The notes below the pieces were generated by a model that saw only the letters and a list, made by a program, of their open reading frames with translations, was not told the DNA's origin and ran no database searches. This document shows, one piece after another, positions 1 through 10,438 of a DNA stretch of 64,000 bases. Each line of letters opens with the position of its first letter. Positions within the stretch are counted from its first letter, which is position 1. The DNA lies in NCBI RefSeq assembly GCF_000092425.1, contig NC_014221.1, positions 873,001 through 937,000 of the forward strand, written 5' to 3'. Made by a program: the position numbers and the translations under genes. This stretch comes from Truepera radiovictrix DSM 17093 (GTDB taxonomy: Bacteria > Deinococcota > Deinococci > Deinococcales > Trueperaceae).

Positions 1-660
1 CTCAACGTCAGCCGGGAACTCCACGACCTTCTCGGCATCACCGGCACGTCCGGCTACCTTGTGGGGGACGACCGGACGGTGCTCTTCGCCCAGGTCAACA
101 AAGGGGACTTTAGGGCCTTGGGTAGCGCCGTCGAGAGCTTTTTGCAGCGCGGCCCCGAGGCCGTCACGCCGAGCACGCAACAGCTCCTCCCCATCGGGGA
201 GCCCCTACCGCTGGCGGAGGTCCCGACCGAGCTCCAAGCTGACCTGAGCGAAGCGCTCTCCAAACCCGTTACGTTGGTCTTTCTCTCGGACAGAACCTGG
301 TGCGATACCTGTAAGGATTGGCTAGATCACGCCGACGCCTTTATCGCGTCGTGGCGCGAGCGGGGGTACGGGGTCGTGCTCGTCGAAGGCGGCGGTGAAC
401 GGTTTTCGTTGGAGCGGCTTGCAAATGGCGTTTTGAAGCTTTCAGCCCCTCACCTTCCGGGCTCTCCTACCGAATCACGGGTGCTCTCGAGCTGGGGCAT
501 GACGGGAATTCCTGCAACCTATGTGCTTAAAGACGGCGCCTTGCAGGGTCAAGTCTCGTGGCTCGAGCTCGACATCAACGGCACCGCTTACAAAGACCTC
601 CACTTCCGAGCGTTGGACGAGGTCGTCCAACGTTTGAGTGCTCGAGTAGCCTCACGATGA
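1..660 (+). CDS. Thioredoxin-like protein, 5' end outside window
   Basis: The frame is open from base 1, so the true start lies upstream. 219 codons are visible. A thioredoxin-type motif WCDTCKDW sits at visible codons 100-107, followed about 70 residues later by GIPATYVL, which matches the cis-proline loop of the fold. The first 30 visible residues (GITGTSGYLV) look like the end of a preceding similar domain, so the whole protein may be a tandem thioredoxin-fold protein; this is inference. Its TGA stop overlaps the ATG of the permease gene (ATGA), so it is translationally coupled to an ABC export system and may handle disulfides of an exported peptide or of the permease. Substrate is unknown. 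Confidence 0.75.
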   Translation, partial: LNVSRELHDLLGITGTSGYLVGDDRTVLFAQVNKGDFRALGSAVESFLQRGPEAVTPSTQQLLPIGEPLPLAEVPTELQADLSEALSKPVTLVFLSDRTWCDTCKDWLDHADAFIASWRERGYGVVLVEGGGERFSLERLANGVLKLSAPHLPGSPTESRVLSSWGMTGIPATYVLKDGALQGQVSWLELDINGTAYKDLHFRALDEVVQRLSARVASR

Positions 661-2804
661 AGCGCCCCGCCCTTTTCAGCAACCTCCTCGTTACCCTCCT
701 ACTCGCTATCGTCTACGGACTCACGCTCTATCCTCTAGAGCTGCGCAGCGCCGTTGAGCGCGACCCCGACTACCCCCAGGGCGTTTGGGTCCTCTACCCC
801 GAGGCGTTCGTCGCGCCGCACTCGGCACCCGCCGAGGCGAGAGCGGAGGCGATCCGTGCGCTGGAAGCGGGGCTCGCCGAGGGGAGCTTAGCTCTGGAGA
901 GCGGGCTTTTCTATCTCGCTGGACGCCTGCCCACGGTCTACATCTCCAGTAGCCTTTTGGAGCTGGGGCTCGTGCGCCTCGTCGAGGGGGACGTGCCTGG
1001 TAGCGGGGCGCTCCTCGCGCAGCGCGGCGGCCCCTACGCGCTCGGCGAAGCGACGCCGGAGGGCGTCGTAACGGGTGTCGCTGAACTTCTCTGGAGCCAG
1101 CTCTACGTCACCGACGCAGCGATGCTGAGAAGCGTCGGCGCACTTGCCGAGCTGCCGGAGCCTGCGTTTCTCCGGTTCTACCTGCGCCCCCGAAGCGACG
1201 CCGAGCGCGCACGGGTGCTGGAGGCGGTGCAAGCGTACACCGGCACCACCTACACGGCCCAGCCCCTTTACGAGTTCCTAGCCCAAGACATCTTCGCGCT
1301 CGAGGCGAGGCAGGCGCGGTTGCAACGGCTCGCCGCCGCCCTTCTTTTAGCCTGCACCTTCCTGACGCTCTACGCCGGCGTCGCCGGGCGCTGGTTTAGG
1401 GAGCGTGAGGTCTACCGCACCGAACGCATTTTGGGGCGGCCACGCAGCTACTTTTTAAGACGCTGGCTCTCTGCGAGCCTCGGGCAGTGGGTCTGGGGCG
1501 CGCTGCTCTGCACCCTGTTCTTTCTGGTGTTAGCCGCCCTCCGCGGTCAAAACGTCGGTGAGGTCGCCGCCAGCCTCCTCCCCTGGGGGCTCAGCCTCGC
1601 GCTCTTCGGGACGCTCTCGGCGCTCCTCTTTGCGCTCGCCTCGAGCCGCTTCGCCCTCGCGCGCAGCACCTTGGACGTGCGGCAGACCTGGTTGAGCCAC
1701 CTCGTCCCCGTCTGCACCGGTTTCGTGGTGGTGTTTGGGGTCACCTACCTTTTCAGCGACACCTTGGTGCAGTACGCCGAGAGCGAGCGTGCGGTGCGGG
1801 CGCTAGGCGCTGATCAGGTGTTGGCCGTCACAACACCTGCCGCGCAAACGACATTTAGAAGCGAGCACTGCGCGCCCTTGGAAGTCGCCGCTTGTGCGGC
1901 TTTTGGCACCTCCCGCATCTACTTGTGGGCATCCGACACGGGGCTTCCAGCGACCGTCATAGAGGATGACGACGCACTAGGAAGTATCTTCCGTTTTGAG
2001 CCGCAAAGCGCCGCTGCGCTCCGCATCGACCTCTTGGCGGGGCGCTTCCCGAACGCCGGTGCGAGGGAGGCAGCCATTACTGAAGCAGCTCTAAGTCTCG
2101 TCAGAGAATATGTGCCGGGTTTTGGTCTAGGCTCGGGGCTCGAGTTCGGCTACCGCGTCGTAGGTGTTGTGCGAACACCCCCAGAGACCGACCTAGGCGT
2201 TTTTGAGCCAATCTACCGCGCCGCCATCCTTATCCATCAAGACGCCCCTGACGTTCTCGATGAGTGGTTTCTTTCTCCTACCGGCGAGAGCGGTCTTGTT
2301 CTAGAGCTCTCCGGTCGCGACGACTTGGACGCCGTCAAAGCGAGGGTCCGGCAGCAGATTCGGGACACCGAGTTCTACAGCCCCGCCGCCTACGCGCAGA
2401 CCTTCGCGGCGGGGCTTCGGGGCAGCCTGCTGCGGCTTGCGGGGCTTTTTGCCTTCGCGCTCCTTCTTACGGGGGTCGCCTACGGGCACTTCATCTCGGT
2501 CACGCTCGCTAAGCGCACCATGGAGTTGAGCATCTGGCGACTTTTGGGCATGAACCTGCGCACCCTCAGTCGGCGTTTGCAACGCGAGCTGCTGCCCCTC
2601 CCCTTCTTAAGCGGGCTCTTGGCGTGCGCTCTGGGCAGCCTCCTACTGCTCCTCAGCTACCGCGCCCCGGTCGCCCCCTACGCGCTCCTCTGCGGCCTCG
2701 CGACGACGGGCCTGCTCACCGGGCTCTACAGCTACTTGATCCACCGGAGCGTCCAGGCCATGAGGACACGAGAGGTGGACGCGCTCTACAGGGAGGCGCT
2801 CTAG
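657..2804 (+). CDS. ABC transporter permease, DUF1430/bacteriocin-associated type with FtsX-like C-terminus
   Basis: 715 residues. One N-terminal membrane segment (about 8-26) is followed by a large outside domain (about 30-240), a group of four hydrophobic segments (about 250-400), a second outside domain (about 400-590) and a C-terminal FtsX-like block with TMELSIWRLLGM between hydrophobic segments. This layout and length match the bacteriocin-associated integral membrane proteins found beside lactococcin-972-type ABC ATPases. The second outside domain has two close cysteines (HCAPLEVAACA), notable because the coupled upstream gene is thioredoxin-like. The ATG overlaps the previous stop, and the gene abuts the ATPase gene. 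It probably extrudes or releases a peptide or lipoprotein; the substrate cannot be told. Confidence 0.75.
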   Translation: MKRPALFSNLLVTLLLAIVYGLTLYPLELRSAVERDPDYPQGVWVLYPEAFVAPHSAPAEARAEAIRALEAGLAEGSLALESGLFYLAGRLPTVYISSSLLELGLVRLVEGDVPGSGALLAQRGGPYALGEATPEGVVTGVAELLWSQLYVTDAAMLRSVGALAELPEPAFLRFYLRPRSDAERARVLEAVQAYTGTTYTAQPLYEFLAQDIFALEARQARLQRLAAALLLACTFLTLYAGVAGRWFREREVYRTERILGRPRSYFLRRWLSASLGQWVWGALLCTLFFLVLAALRGQNVGEVAASLLPWGLSLALFGTLSALLFALASSRFALARSTLDVRQTWLSHLVPVCTGFVVVFGVTYLFSDTLVQYAESERAVRALGADQVLAVTTPAAQTTFRSEHCAPLEVAACAAFGTSRIYLWASDTGLPATVIEDDDALGSIFRFEPQSAAALRIDLLAGRFPNAGAREAAITEAALSLVREYVPGFGLGSGLEFGYRVVGVVRTPPETDLGVFEPIYRAAILIHQDAPDVLDEWFLSPTGESGLVLELSGRDDLDAVKARVRQQIRDTEFYSPAAYAQTFAAGLRGSLLRLAGLFAFALLLTGVAYGHFISVTLAKRTMELSIWRLLGMNLRTLSRRLQRELLPLPFLSGLLACALGSLLLLLSYRAPVAPYALLCGLATTGLLTGLYSYLIHRSVQAMRTREVDALYREAL

Positions 2805-3509
2805 ATGCTGCAGCTTCAAGGGGTGGGGTACGCCTATCGCCTCAACGGTCGCCAGGTCAGGGTGCTGCAGGGCGTCACGCACACCTTTGAGCGGGGCAGC
2901 TTCTCGAGCCTCCGCGCCCCGTCGGGCTCGGGAAAGACGACGCTCCTCAACCTGCTGGGTCTGCTGGACACGCCCACGGAGGGCCGTTACCTGGTCGAAG
3001 GCCGGGACACGCGGCACCTCACGGACGCTCAGAAGAGCAGCCTGAGGGCCCGCACCTTCGGCTTTTTGTTCCAGAACTTCCGCCTCATCCCGACCCGTAC
3101 GGTGTTAGAGAACGTCACCTTGGCGCTCGACATCAGCGCGCAGGGGCCCAAGCGGGCGCAGCGGGAGGCGGCTCTAAGGGCGCTCGAGCAGGTCGGCCTA
3201 GCGGGGCGCGCCGAGCACGTCCCTCCGGAGCTGTCGGGCGGCGAAGCGCAGCGGGTCGCGTTTGCTCGGGCGCTCGTCCGGCAACCCGAGGTGCTCCTGG
3301 CCGACGAACCGACCGGCAACTTAGACGCCGCCAACCGCGACCGGCTCCTCGACCTCATCTCGGCCTTTCACGCCCGCGGCGGTACGGTGGTGATGGTCAC
3401 GCACGACGACGTCGCGGCGGCGCGCGCGACGCACCCCTTGCGGCTGGAGGCGCTCATGCCGGCGGCAGCCACCCCCCTCCCGGTGGCGCGCGCCGCCGCT
3501 AGAGGGTAG
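2805..3509 (+). CDS. ABC transporter ATPase, LolD/MacB-like
   Basis: 234 residues with all ATPase motifs: Walker A APSGSGKT (38-45), Q-loop FLFQNFRL, signature LSGGEAQR, Walker B VLLADEP and H-loop VMVTHD. This is the MacB/LolD/lactococcin-972 export branch, normally paired with FtsX-fold permeases such as the one directly upstream (stop TAG and start ATG are adjacent). Its TAG stop lies inside the -35 element proposed for aroG. It powers the upstream permease on the cytoplasmic face. Confidence 0.9.
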   Translation: MLQLQGVGYAYRLNGRQVRVLQGVTHTFERGSFSSLRAPSGSGKTTLLNLLGLLDTPTEGRYLVEGRDTRHLTDAQKSSLRARTFGFLFQNFRLIPTRTVLENVTLALDISAQGPKRAQREAALRALEQVGLAGRAEHVPPELSGGEAQRVAFARALVRQPEVLLADEPTGNLDAANRDRLLDLISAFHARGGTVVMVTHDDVAAARATHPLRLEALMPAAATPLPVARAAARG

Positions 3510-3535
3510 ACACGCCTGAAGCTTTGTGGTATATC
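3507..3535 (+). promoter_or_regulatory. Promoter for the aroG leader transcript
   Basis: TAGACA (3507-3512) and TATATC (3530-3535) are separated by 17 bp. The -10 element ends 6 nt before the ATG of a short leader ORF at 3542, the spacing seen for other leaderless starts in this window. No better promoter fits between the terminator at 3612-3639 and the aroG ribosome binding site, where only 18 nt remain. Confidence 0.55.
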
Positions 3536-3541
3536 CAGCCA

Positions 3542-3583
3542 ATGACTGGCACCGTCTATTTTGCGGGGTATCGGCTCGGCTAG
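3542..3583 (+). CDS. Putative aromatic-rich leader peptide of aroG
   Basis: ATG-initiated 13-codon ORF reading [13 protein letters not shown] and ending in TAG. Three of thirteen residues are aromatic (TAT-TTT at 3557-3562 and TAT at 3569-3571), and the TAT/TTT codons are the less used choices in such a GC-rich genome. It starts 6 nt after a -10-like TATATC, so it would be translated as a leaderless message. It ends 28 nt before an intrinsic terminator that precedes aroG. Role inferred: ribosome position on the Tyr/Phe codons decides whether the terminator forms, as in classical amino acid attenuation. Confidence 0.5.
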   Translation: MTGTVYFAGYRLG

Positions 3584-3611
3584 ACCGGGAGGACCTCGCT
3601 CTGCGCTGGCC

Positions 3612-3639
3612 GCGCCCGGACCCACCGGGCGCTTTTTTT
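3612..3639 (+). terminator. Intrinsic terminator/attenuator before aroG
   Basis: Eight-bp perfect stem GCGCCCGG (3612-3619) with CCGGGCGC (3625-3632), loop ACCCA, then seven T (3633-3639). It lies 100 nt after the ABC ATPase stop and 31 nt before the aroG ATG. ACCGGG (3584-3589) could pair with CCCGG in the 5' arm (3615-3619) as an antiterminator, though this is only 5 bp. It could instead simply end the ABC transcript, but then aroG would lack a promoter. Confidence 0.8.
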
Positions 3640-3669
3640 GTCGCGGGGTGCCAAGGCAAAGGAGCCGAG

Positions 3670-4746
3670 ATGAAAAGGGTTGAAAACCTCAACGTCGCGC
3701 AGCTTCGTCCGCTGCTGCCGCCCGCGCAGCTCAAGCGCGAGCTGCCCGCTTCCGAACGCGTCAACCGCACGGTGAGCGAGGCGCGCGAGGCGGTGCGCGC
3801 GGTGCTGCGCAAACGCGAGGCGCGCCTTTTGGCGATCGTCGGGCCCTGCTCGGTGCATGACGCGGCGGCCGCGCTCGAGTACGCGGAGCGCTTAAGCGCC
3901 CTTAAAGCGCGCCTCGAGGGGCACCTCCTGGTCATCATGCGGGTCTACGTCGACAAACCGCGCACCACGGTCGGGTGGCGGGGGTTTGTCAACGACCCCG
4001 ACATGGACCGCTCGAACGACCTGGAGCGGGGGCTGCGCCGCACCCGTGAACTGTTTCTCAAGATCAACGAGCTCGGGCTGCCGGTCGCGACCGAGGTCCT
4101 AGACCCCTTTCTGCCGCAGTACCTCGACGACCTCATCGCTTGGGGGGCGATCGGCGCGCGCACGACCGAGTCGCAGACCCACCGCGCCATGGTGAGCGGG
4201 CTCTCCATGCCGGTCGGCTTTAAAAACAGCACCGAGGGCAACGTGCAGGTCGCCGTCGACGCGATCGCCGCCGCGAGCGGGCCGCACACCTTTTTGGGGA
4301 TCGACGAGGCGGGGCGGGCGGCCGCCGTCTTTACGACAGGCAACCCCGACGGCCACGTCATCTTGCGCGGCGGGCGCGCGGGCACGAACTACGACGCGGC
4401 GAGCGTCGCCGAAGCGGGCGAGCGGCTGCGCGCCGCCGGTCTCGAGCCCGCGTTGATCGTCGACTGCAGCCACCACAACTCGGGCTACGACCACCGCCGC
4501 CAAGCCCTGGTGTGGCGCGAGGTGCTCGCGCAGCGCGTCGCGGGTAACCGCGACCTGGTCGGACTGATGCTCGAGAGCAACCTCAAGGGGGGCAAGCAGC
4601 GCATCCCCGAGAACTTAAGCGGGCTCGAATACGGCGTGTCGGTCACCGACCCCTGCGTGGGGTGGGAGACGACCGCGGCGCTTCTCGAAGAGGCGCACGA
4701 CGCGCTCGCCCTAGCTGCCGAACCCGAGCTGAGCGCGCCGCGCTGA
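3670..4746 (+). CDS. aroG: 3-deoxy-7-phosphoheptulonate synthase, type I (AroG-like)
   Basis: 358 residues, close to the roughly 350 of the E. coli AroF/G/H family. It condenses phosphoenolpyruvate and erythrose 4-phosphate in the first step of aromatic amino acid synthesis. Visible family motifs are [52 protein letters not shown] and [11 protein letters not shown]. The ATG is preceded by AAAGGAG (3658-3664). The same frame is open upstream from a GTG at 3526, but that stretch holds the terminator and no family similarity, so the ATG is preferred. Regulation by attenuation through the leader at 3542-3639 is likely. Confidence 0.95.
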   Translation: MKRVENLNVAQLRPLLPPAQLKRELPASERVNRTVSEAREAVRAVLRKREARLLAIVGPCSVHDAAAALEYAERLSALKARLEGHLLVIMRVYVDKPRTTVGWRGFVNDPDMDRSNDLERGLRRTRELFLKINELGLPVATEVLDPFLPQYLDDLIAWGAIGARTTESQTHRAMVSGLSMPVGFKNSTEGNVQVAVDAIAAASGPHTFLGIDEAGRAAAVFTTGNPDGHVILRGGRAGTNYDAASVAEAGERLRAAGLEPALIVDCSHHNSGYDHRRQALVWREVLAQRVAGNRDLVGLMLESNLKGGKQRIPENLSGLEYGVSVTDPCVGWETTAALLEEAHDALALAAEPELSAPR

Positions 4747-4775
4747 CGGCCCGAGCCAGGGCGCGGCGAACGCGG

Positions 4776-4859
4776 TAGACTCGGCTGGTGAGACGTCTTT
4801 TCGCCACGCCCGCAGCCCCCGCTGGGCTGGCCTCTCGACTGCCAGGTGGGGGCGCGTGA
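4776..4859 (+). CDS. TAGACT promoter box and 23-codon leaderless leader ORF coupled to rsmD
   Basis: TAGACT at 4776-4781 is followed after 6 nt by GTG (4788), which opens a 23-codon ORF (beginning VRRLFATPAA, rich in Ala/Pro/Gly) ending in TGA at 4857-4859. That stop overlaps the rsmD GTG (GTGA at 4856-4859). rsmD has no obvious Shine-Dalgarno sequence, so re-initiation after this leader ORF would explain its translation. The peptide itself resembles nothing I know. Coding coordinates are 4788-4859. Confidence 0.45.
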
Positions 4860-5380
4860 GCCGCCCGCGCATCGTCGGCGGCACCGCGCGGGGGCGTCCC
4901 CTGGAGGTCCCCAAGTCGGGTACCCGCCCGAGCCCCGGTCGGCTGCGCGAAGCGCTCTTTAACATCCTCGCCTTTCGGGTGCGGGGGCGCTTTTTGGATC
5001 TTTACAGCGGCTCCGGGGCGGTCGGGCTCGAGGCCGCCTCGCGCGGTTTCGAGGCGGTCTGCGTCGAGCTGTCGCGGGGGGCGGCCGCGGTGATCCGCAA
5101 AAACGCGCGCGCCCTTGACCTCGACGTCCAGGTCGTCCAGGGCGACGCGCTCGCCTTCGCGCGGGCGCACCCCGGCGCGTTCGAGGTGGTCTTCGCCGCG
5201 CCTCCCTACCCGCTCGAGCTGCGCGAGGTCTTCGCGGCCATCCTCGAGGCTCGACCCTGCAAAGCGGGGGGGCTCTACGTCTTCCAGCACCCCGCCGAGT
5301 TGGGGCTCGTCGGTGAGCGGCGGGTGTACGGTTCAAACGCGCTGACCTTGATCGAAGCGCCCCCCGTCGCTGATGGGTAG
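4856..5380 (+). CDS. rsmD: 16S rRNA (guanine-N2)-methyltransferase RsmD-like
   Basis: 174 residues, a little shorter than typical RsmD (about 185-200). It opens with RIVGGTARGRPLEVP and carries REALFNIL and a SAM-binding loop LDLYSGSGAVGLEA (47-60), all typical of RsmD, which methylates G966 of 16S rRNA in the 30S subunit. The catalytic motif normally written D/N-P-P-F/Y reads AAPPY here (114-118), so the acidic or amide residue is alanine at 115. The GTG start overlaps the stop of a short leader ORF. The next gene starts 8 nt before this stop. Function is inferred from the family; activity is uncertain because of the motif change. Confidence 0.85.
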   Translation: MSRPRIVGGTARGRPLEVPKSGTRPSPGRLREALFNILAFRVRGRFLDLYSGSGAVGLEAASRGFEAVCVELSRGAAAVIRKNARALDLDVQVVQGDALAFARAHPGAFEVVFAAPPYPLELREVFAAILEARPCKAGGLYVFQHPAELGLVGERRVYGSNALTLIEAPPVADG

Positions 5381-6845
5381 GGGGCCGACGGGTAGGGGGC
5401 GCCGGCGGGCCCCGCTGGAGGCTCGGGGCGGGCGCGTCCGCGTCTTTCGCGCGCCGCAGCGACCCCTTAGGGTCCGCTTCTTTCTAGCGGTCGTCGCCTC
5501 GGCGGTGTTCGTCTCGGTGTTAACGGGCGCCATGGTCAACGTCATGCTCCCCGTGATCCGCGCCGAGTTCGGCGCTTCGGCGGCGCAGATCGGCTGGGTC
5601 GTCACCGGCTTTTCGCTCGCTTTCGCCGTCAGCGTCCCCCTGTATGGGCGCGTCTCCGACCTCTACGGGGTGCGGCGGGTGTTCGTCTTCGGCATCGTGG
5701 GGTTTGCCGCCGGGGGGCTTCTCTGCGCGCTCGCGCCGAGCCTGCCGCTGTTGGTCGCCGGGCGCATGCTGCAAGCAACTGGCGGCGCCGCGATCCCGGC
5801 GCTCGCGACCGTGGCGGTCGCCAAGGTGATCCCCCCCGGCGCGCGCGGTGGAGCGCTCGGGCTCGTGTCCTCGAGTATCGGCGCCGCCTCGGCGGTCGGC
5901 CCCATCGTCGGCGGGGTGCTCGGCCAGGCGTTCGGTTGGCGCGCGCTCTTCGTCGGCTCGCTGTCGCTCGCGCTGCTCCTCATCCCCTTTGCGCTGCGGG
6001 CGCTCCCGAGCGACCGTGCTCGGGGCGCGCAGCGCCTCGACCTCCTCGGCGGGGTGCTGTTCGGTCTCGGCGCGGGGCTTTTTCTCTTCGGCATCACGCA
6101 GGGGCAGACGGCGGGGTTCGCGACGTTCCCCGCGTGGGGGAGTTTTCTGGGGGCGGCACTCGCCTGGCTGGGGTTTTTTCGGCGGCTGCACCGCGCCGCC
6201 GCGCCCTTCGTCGCCCCGACGCTTTTTGCCAACCGCGCCTACGTTGCGGCGCTCGCCGTGGGGTTTGGCGCGATGTTCGCGAGCTTTTCGGCGCTCGTCT
6301 TCGTGCCCCTGCTGCTCGTCGAGGAGAACGGTTTGTCGCCGGCGGCCGCCGGGCTCGCGCTCACCCCCGGCGCGGCGGCGCTCGCCCTCCTGTCGCCGCT
6401 CAGCGGCCGGCTCTCGGACCGCGTCGGGGTGCGCCGGCCGATCGTCGCGGGGCTTGCGCTCATGGGCGCGTCGCTGCTGCTGCTGTCGGCAGTCGCCGGC
6501 GGCCCCCCGCTCTGGGTGGTGCTCGGGGTAATGGGGGTGTACGTCGGGTTTGCCTTCGTGCAGTCGCCGGTGAATAATGCGGCTGCCGGCGCGCTCGCCA
6601 AGCGCGACGTCGGGGCGGGCGTCGGGCTCTTCTCGGGGGTCTACTTTTTGGGCGCCGGTTCGGGACCCGCCGCGATGGGGGCGCTTTTGGCCGCGCGCCA
6701 AGAGGCCGCCGGGCTGGCCGTAAACCCCCTCTACCGCTTCGGCGCCGCGCCCTTTTCCGACACCTTTTTGGGGGTCGTGGTGGTGCTCGTGGGGGCGCTC
6801 GTGGCGAGCGCGTGGCTGCGGGAGCGGCCGACGGCGGGCGCTTAG
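5373..6845 (+). CDS. MFS transporter, DHA2 (14-TM drug/proton antiporter) type
   Basis: 490 residues, almost entirely hydrophobic from residue 35 on, with about 14 predicted membrane segments. The N-terminal pattern VLTGAMVNVMLPVIRAEFG, then GWVVTGFSLAFAVSVPLYGRVSDLYGVRR, and motif C-like GLVSSSIGAASAVGPIVGG match the QacA/EmrB/TetL branch that exports drugs by proton antiport. The ATG lies 8 nt inside the end of rsmD, so the two are probably co-transcribed. The first 30 residues are basic and unusual; a later start is possible. Substrate unknown. Confidence 0.8.
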   Translation: MGRGPTGRGRRRAPLEARGGRVRVFRAPQRPLRVRFFLAVVASAVFVSVLTGAMVNVMLPVIRAEFGASAAQIGWVVTGFSLAFAVSVPLYGRVSDLYGVRRVFVFGIVGFAAGGLLCALAPSLPLLVAGRMLQATGGAAIPALATVAVAKVIPPGARGGALGLVSSSIGAASAVGPIVGGVLGQAFGWRALFVGSLSLALLLIPFALRALPSDRARGAQRLDLLGGVLFGLGAGLFLFGITQGQTAGFATFPAWGSFLGAALAWLGFFRRLHRAAAPFVAPTLFANRAYVAALAVGFGAMFASFSALVFVPLLLVEENGLSPAAAGLALTPGAAALALLSPLSGRLSDRVGVRRPIVAGLALMGASLLLLSAVAGGPPLWVVLGVMGVYVGFAFVQSPVNNAAAGALAKRDVGAGVGLFSGVYFLGAGSGPAAMGALLAARQEAAGLAVNPLYRFGAAPFSDTFLGVVVVLVGALVASAWLRERPTAGA

Positions 6846-7048
6846 GGTGGCGCGAGCGCGCGAGCTGCGGCGCTTTGTAGCGCCACGTGTAGCGCCTTGG
6901 CGCGGTGACCGAGTCGGCGACGTGGCCCGCGCCTCTACGCGCGCGCAGGGGTGACGGAGGGCCGGGAAAGGGCGCGTTCGCTGCGGGTTCCGGCCTCAAC
7001 CCATACCCCTTACGTCGGCCGCTTCACGGCCTCTAGGGGCGCGCGTGC

Positions 7049-7054
7049 TAAAAT
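7049..7054 (+). promoter_or_regulatory. -10 element of secA
   Basis: TAAAAT lies 36 nt before the secA start. No clear -35 is seen at 16-18 bp. The intergenic stretch 6846-7048 also holds a small GGCGCT/AGCGCC hairpin just after the MFS gene (without a T tract) but no recognizable gene. Confidence 0.4.
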
Positions 7055-7090
7055 GGAGCGTTTTTTAGGACGCGCCCAAGAGAGGTTTGC

Positions 7091-10045
<2,955 letters not shown>

Positions 10046-10104
10046 GCCTTCTAGCGACCCTTCCCCCTCGCCACCTCACGCGTAGAGATGCGTAAAGAAA
10101 CGTA

Positions 10105-10137
10105 AGCGGGAGCGCCCCGTGGGGCGCTCCCGCTTTT
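10105..10137 (+). terminator. secA terminator
   Basis: A perfect 14-bp inverted repeat, AGCGGGAGCGCCCC (10105-10118) and GGGGCGCTCCCGCT (10121-10134), with T residues at 10134-10137, 60 nt after the secA stop. The stem is symmetric, so it could also act on the minus strand for the small ORF at 10161-10292, although the T/A flank favours the plus strand. Confidence 0.85.
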
Positions 10138-10160
10138 GGTCGCGCGGTGACTTTGGGGCG

Positions 10161-10292
10161 CTAGCGGTTGCGCCCTCTAATGGGCGCGAGGACCCGGCGC
10201 CGCAGGAGCACGGCGAAGTCCGTGAGCAGCGCGGCGCAGGCGAGCAGGTGCAGGGCGACGACCACGGGGGGGACACCGGGAGCGAGGTTCAT
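10161..10292 (-). CDS. Putative small membrane protein
   Basis: 43 codons from an ATG at 10292. The peptide has one hydrophobic stretch (VPPVVVALHLLACAALLTDF) followed by a basic tail (LLRRRVLAPIRGRNR), the layout of a single-span small membrane protein with a cytoplasmic positive end. There is no good Shine-Dalgarno site for the ATG; an in-frame GTG 9 nt upstream is an alternative. It lies antisense in the secA-pyrF gap and has no partner gene. It may be real or chance; I do not recognise a family. Confidence 0.35.
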   Translation of the reverse strand: MNLAPGVPPVVVALHLLACAALLTDFAVLLRRRVLAPIRGRNR

Positions 10293-10425
10293 GGTGCTCA
10301 CATCGTAGGGAGGTCTTCCTCGGCGCGGCGTGAAAAACTTGGTGCCCAAGCGAGATGTGAGCTAAACCCCTTGCCGTGCGCTGTGACGGACGCCCTTGCG
10401 GGGGCGCGGGGCGCACCCACGGGTA

Positions 10426-10431
10426 TATGCT
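10426..10431 (+). promoter_or_regulatory. -10 box of leaderless pyrF
   Basis: TATGCT ends 7 nt before the pyrF ATG at 10439. No Shine-Dalgarno sequence is present between box and start. An in-frame ATG at 10427 falls inside the box and is therefore not the likely start. Confidence 0.5.
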
Positions 10432-10438
10432 GGGCGAC

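Noticed and set aside
3541-3640. T-box riboswitch upstream of aroG
   Set aside because: TGACTGGCACCG only loosely resembles the T-box bulge sequence; the space is too short for stem I, and the leader ORF explains the arrangement better.
3526-3669. Extension of aroG to the GTG at 3526
   Set aside because: The added part contains the terminator and promoter elements, has no DAHP synthase similarity, and the ATG at 3670 has a good ribosome binding site.
5520-6701. 393-aa minus-strand ORF opposite the MFS gene
   Set aside because: Arg/Glu/Pro-rich low-complexity translation, complementary to a clear membrane transporter; no start signal.
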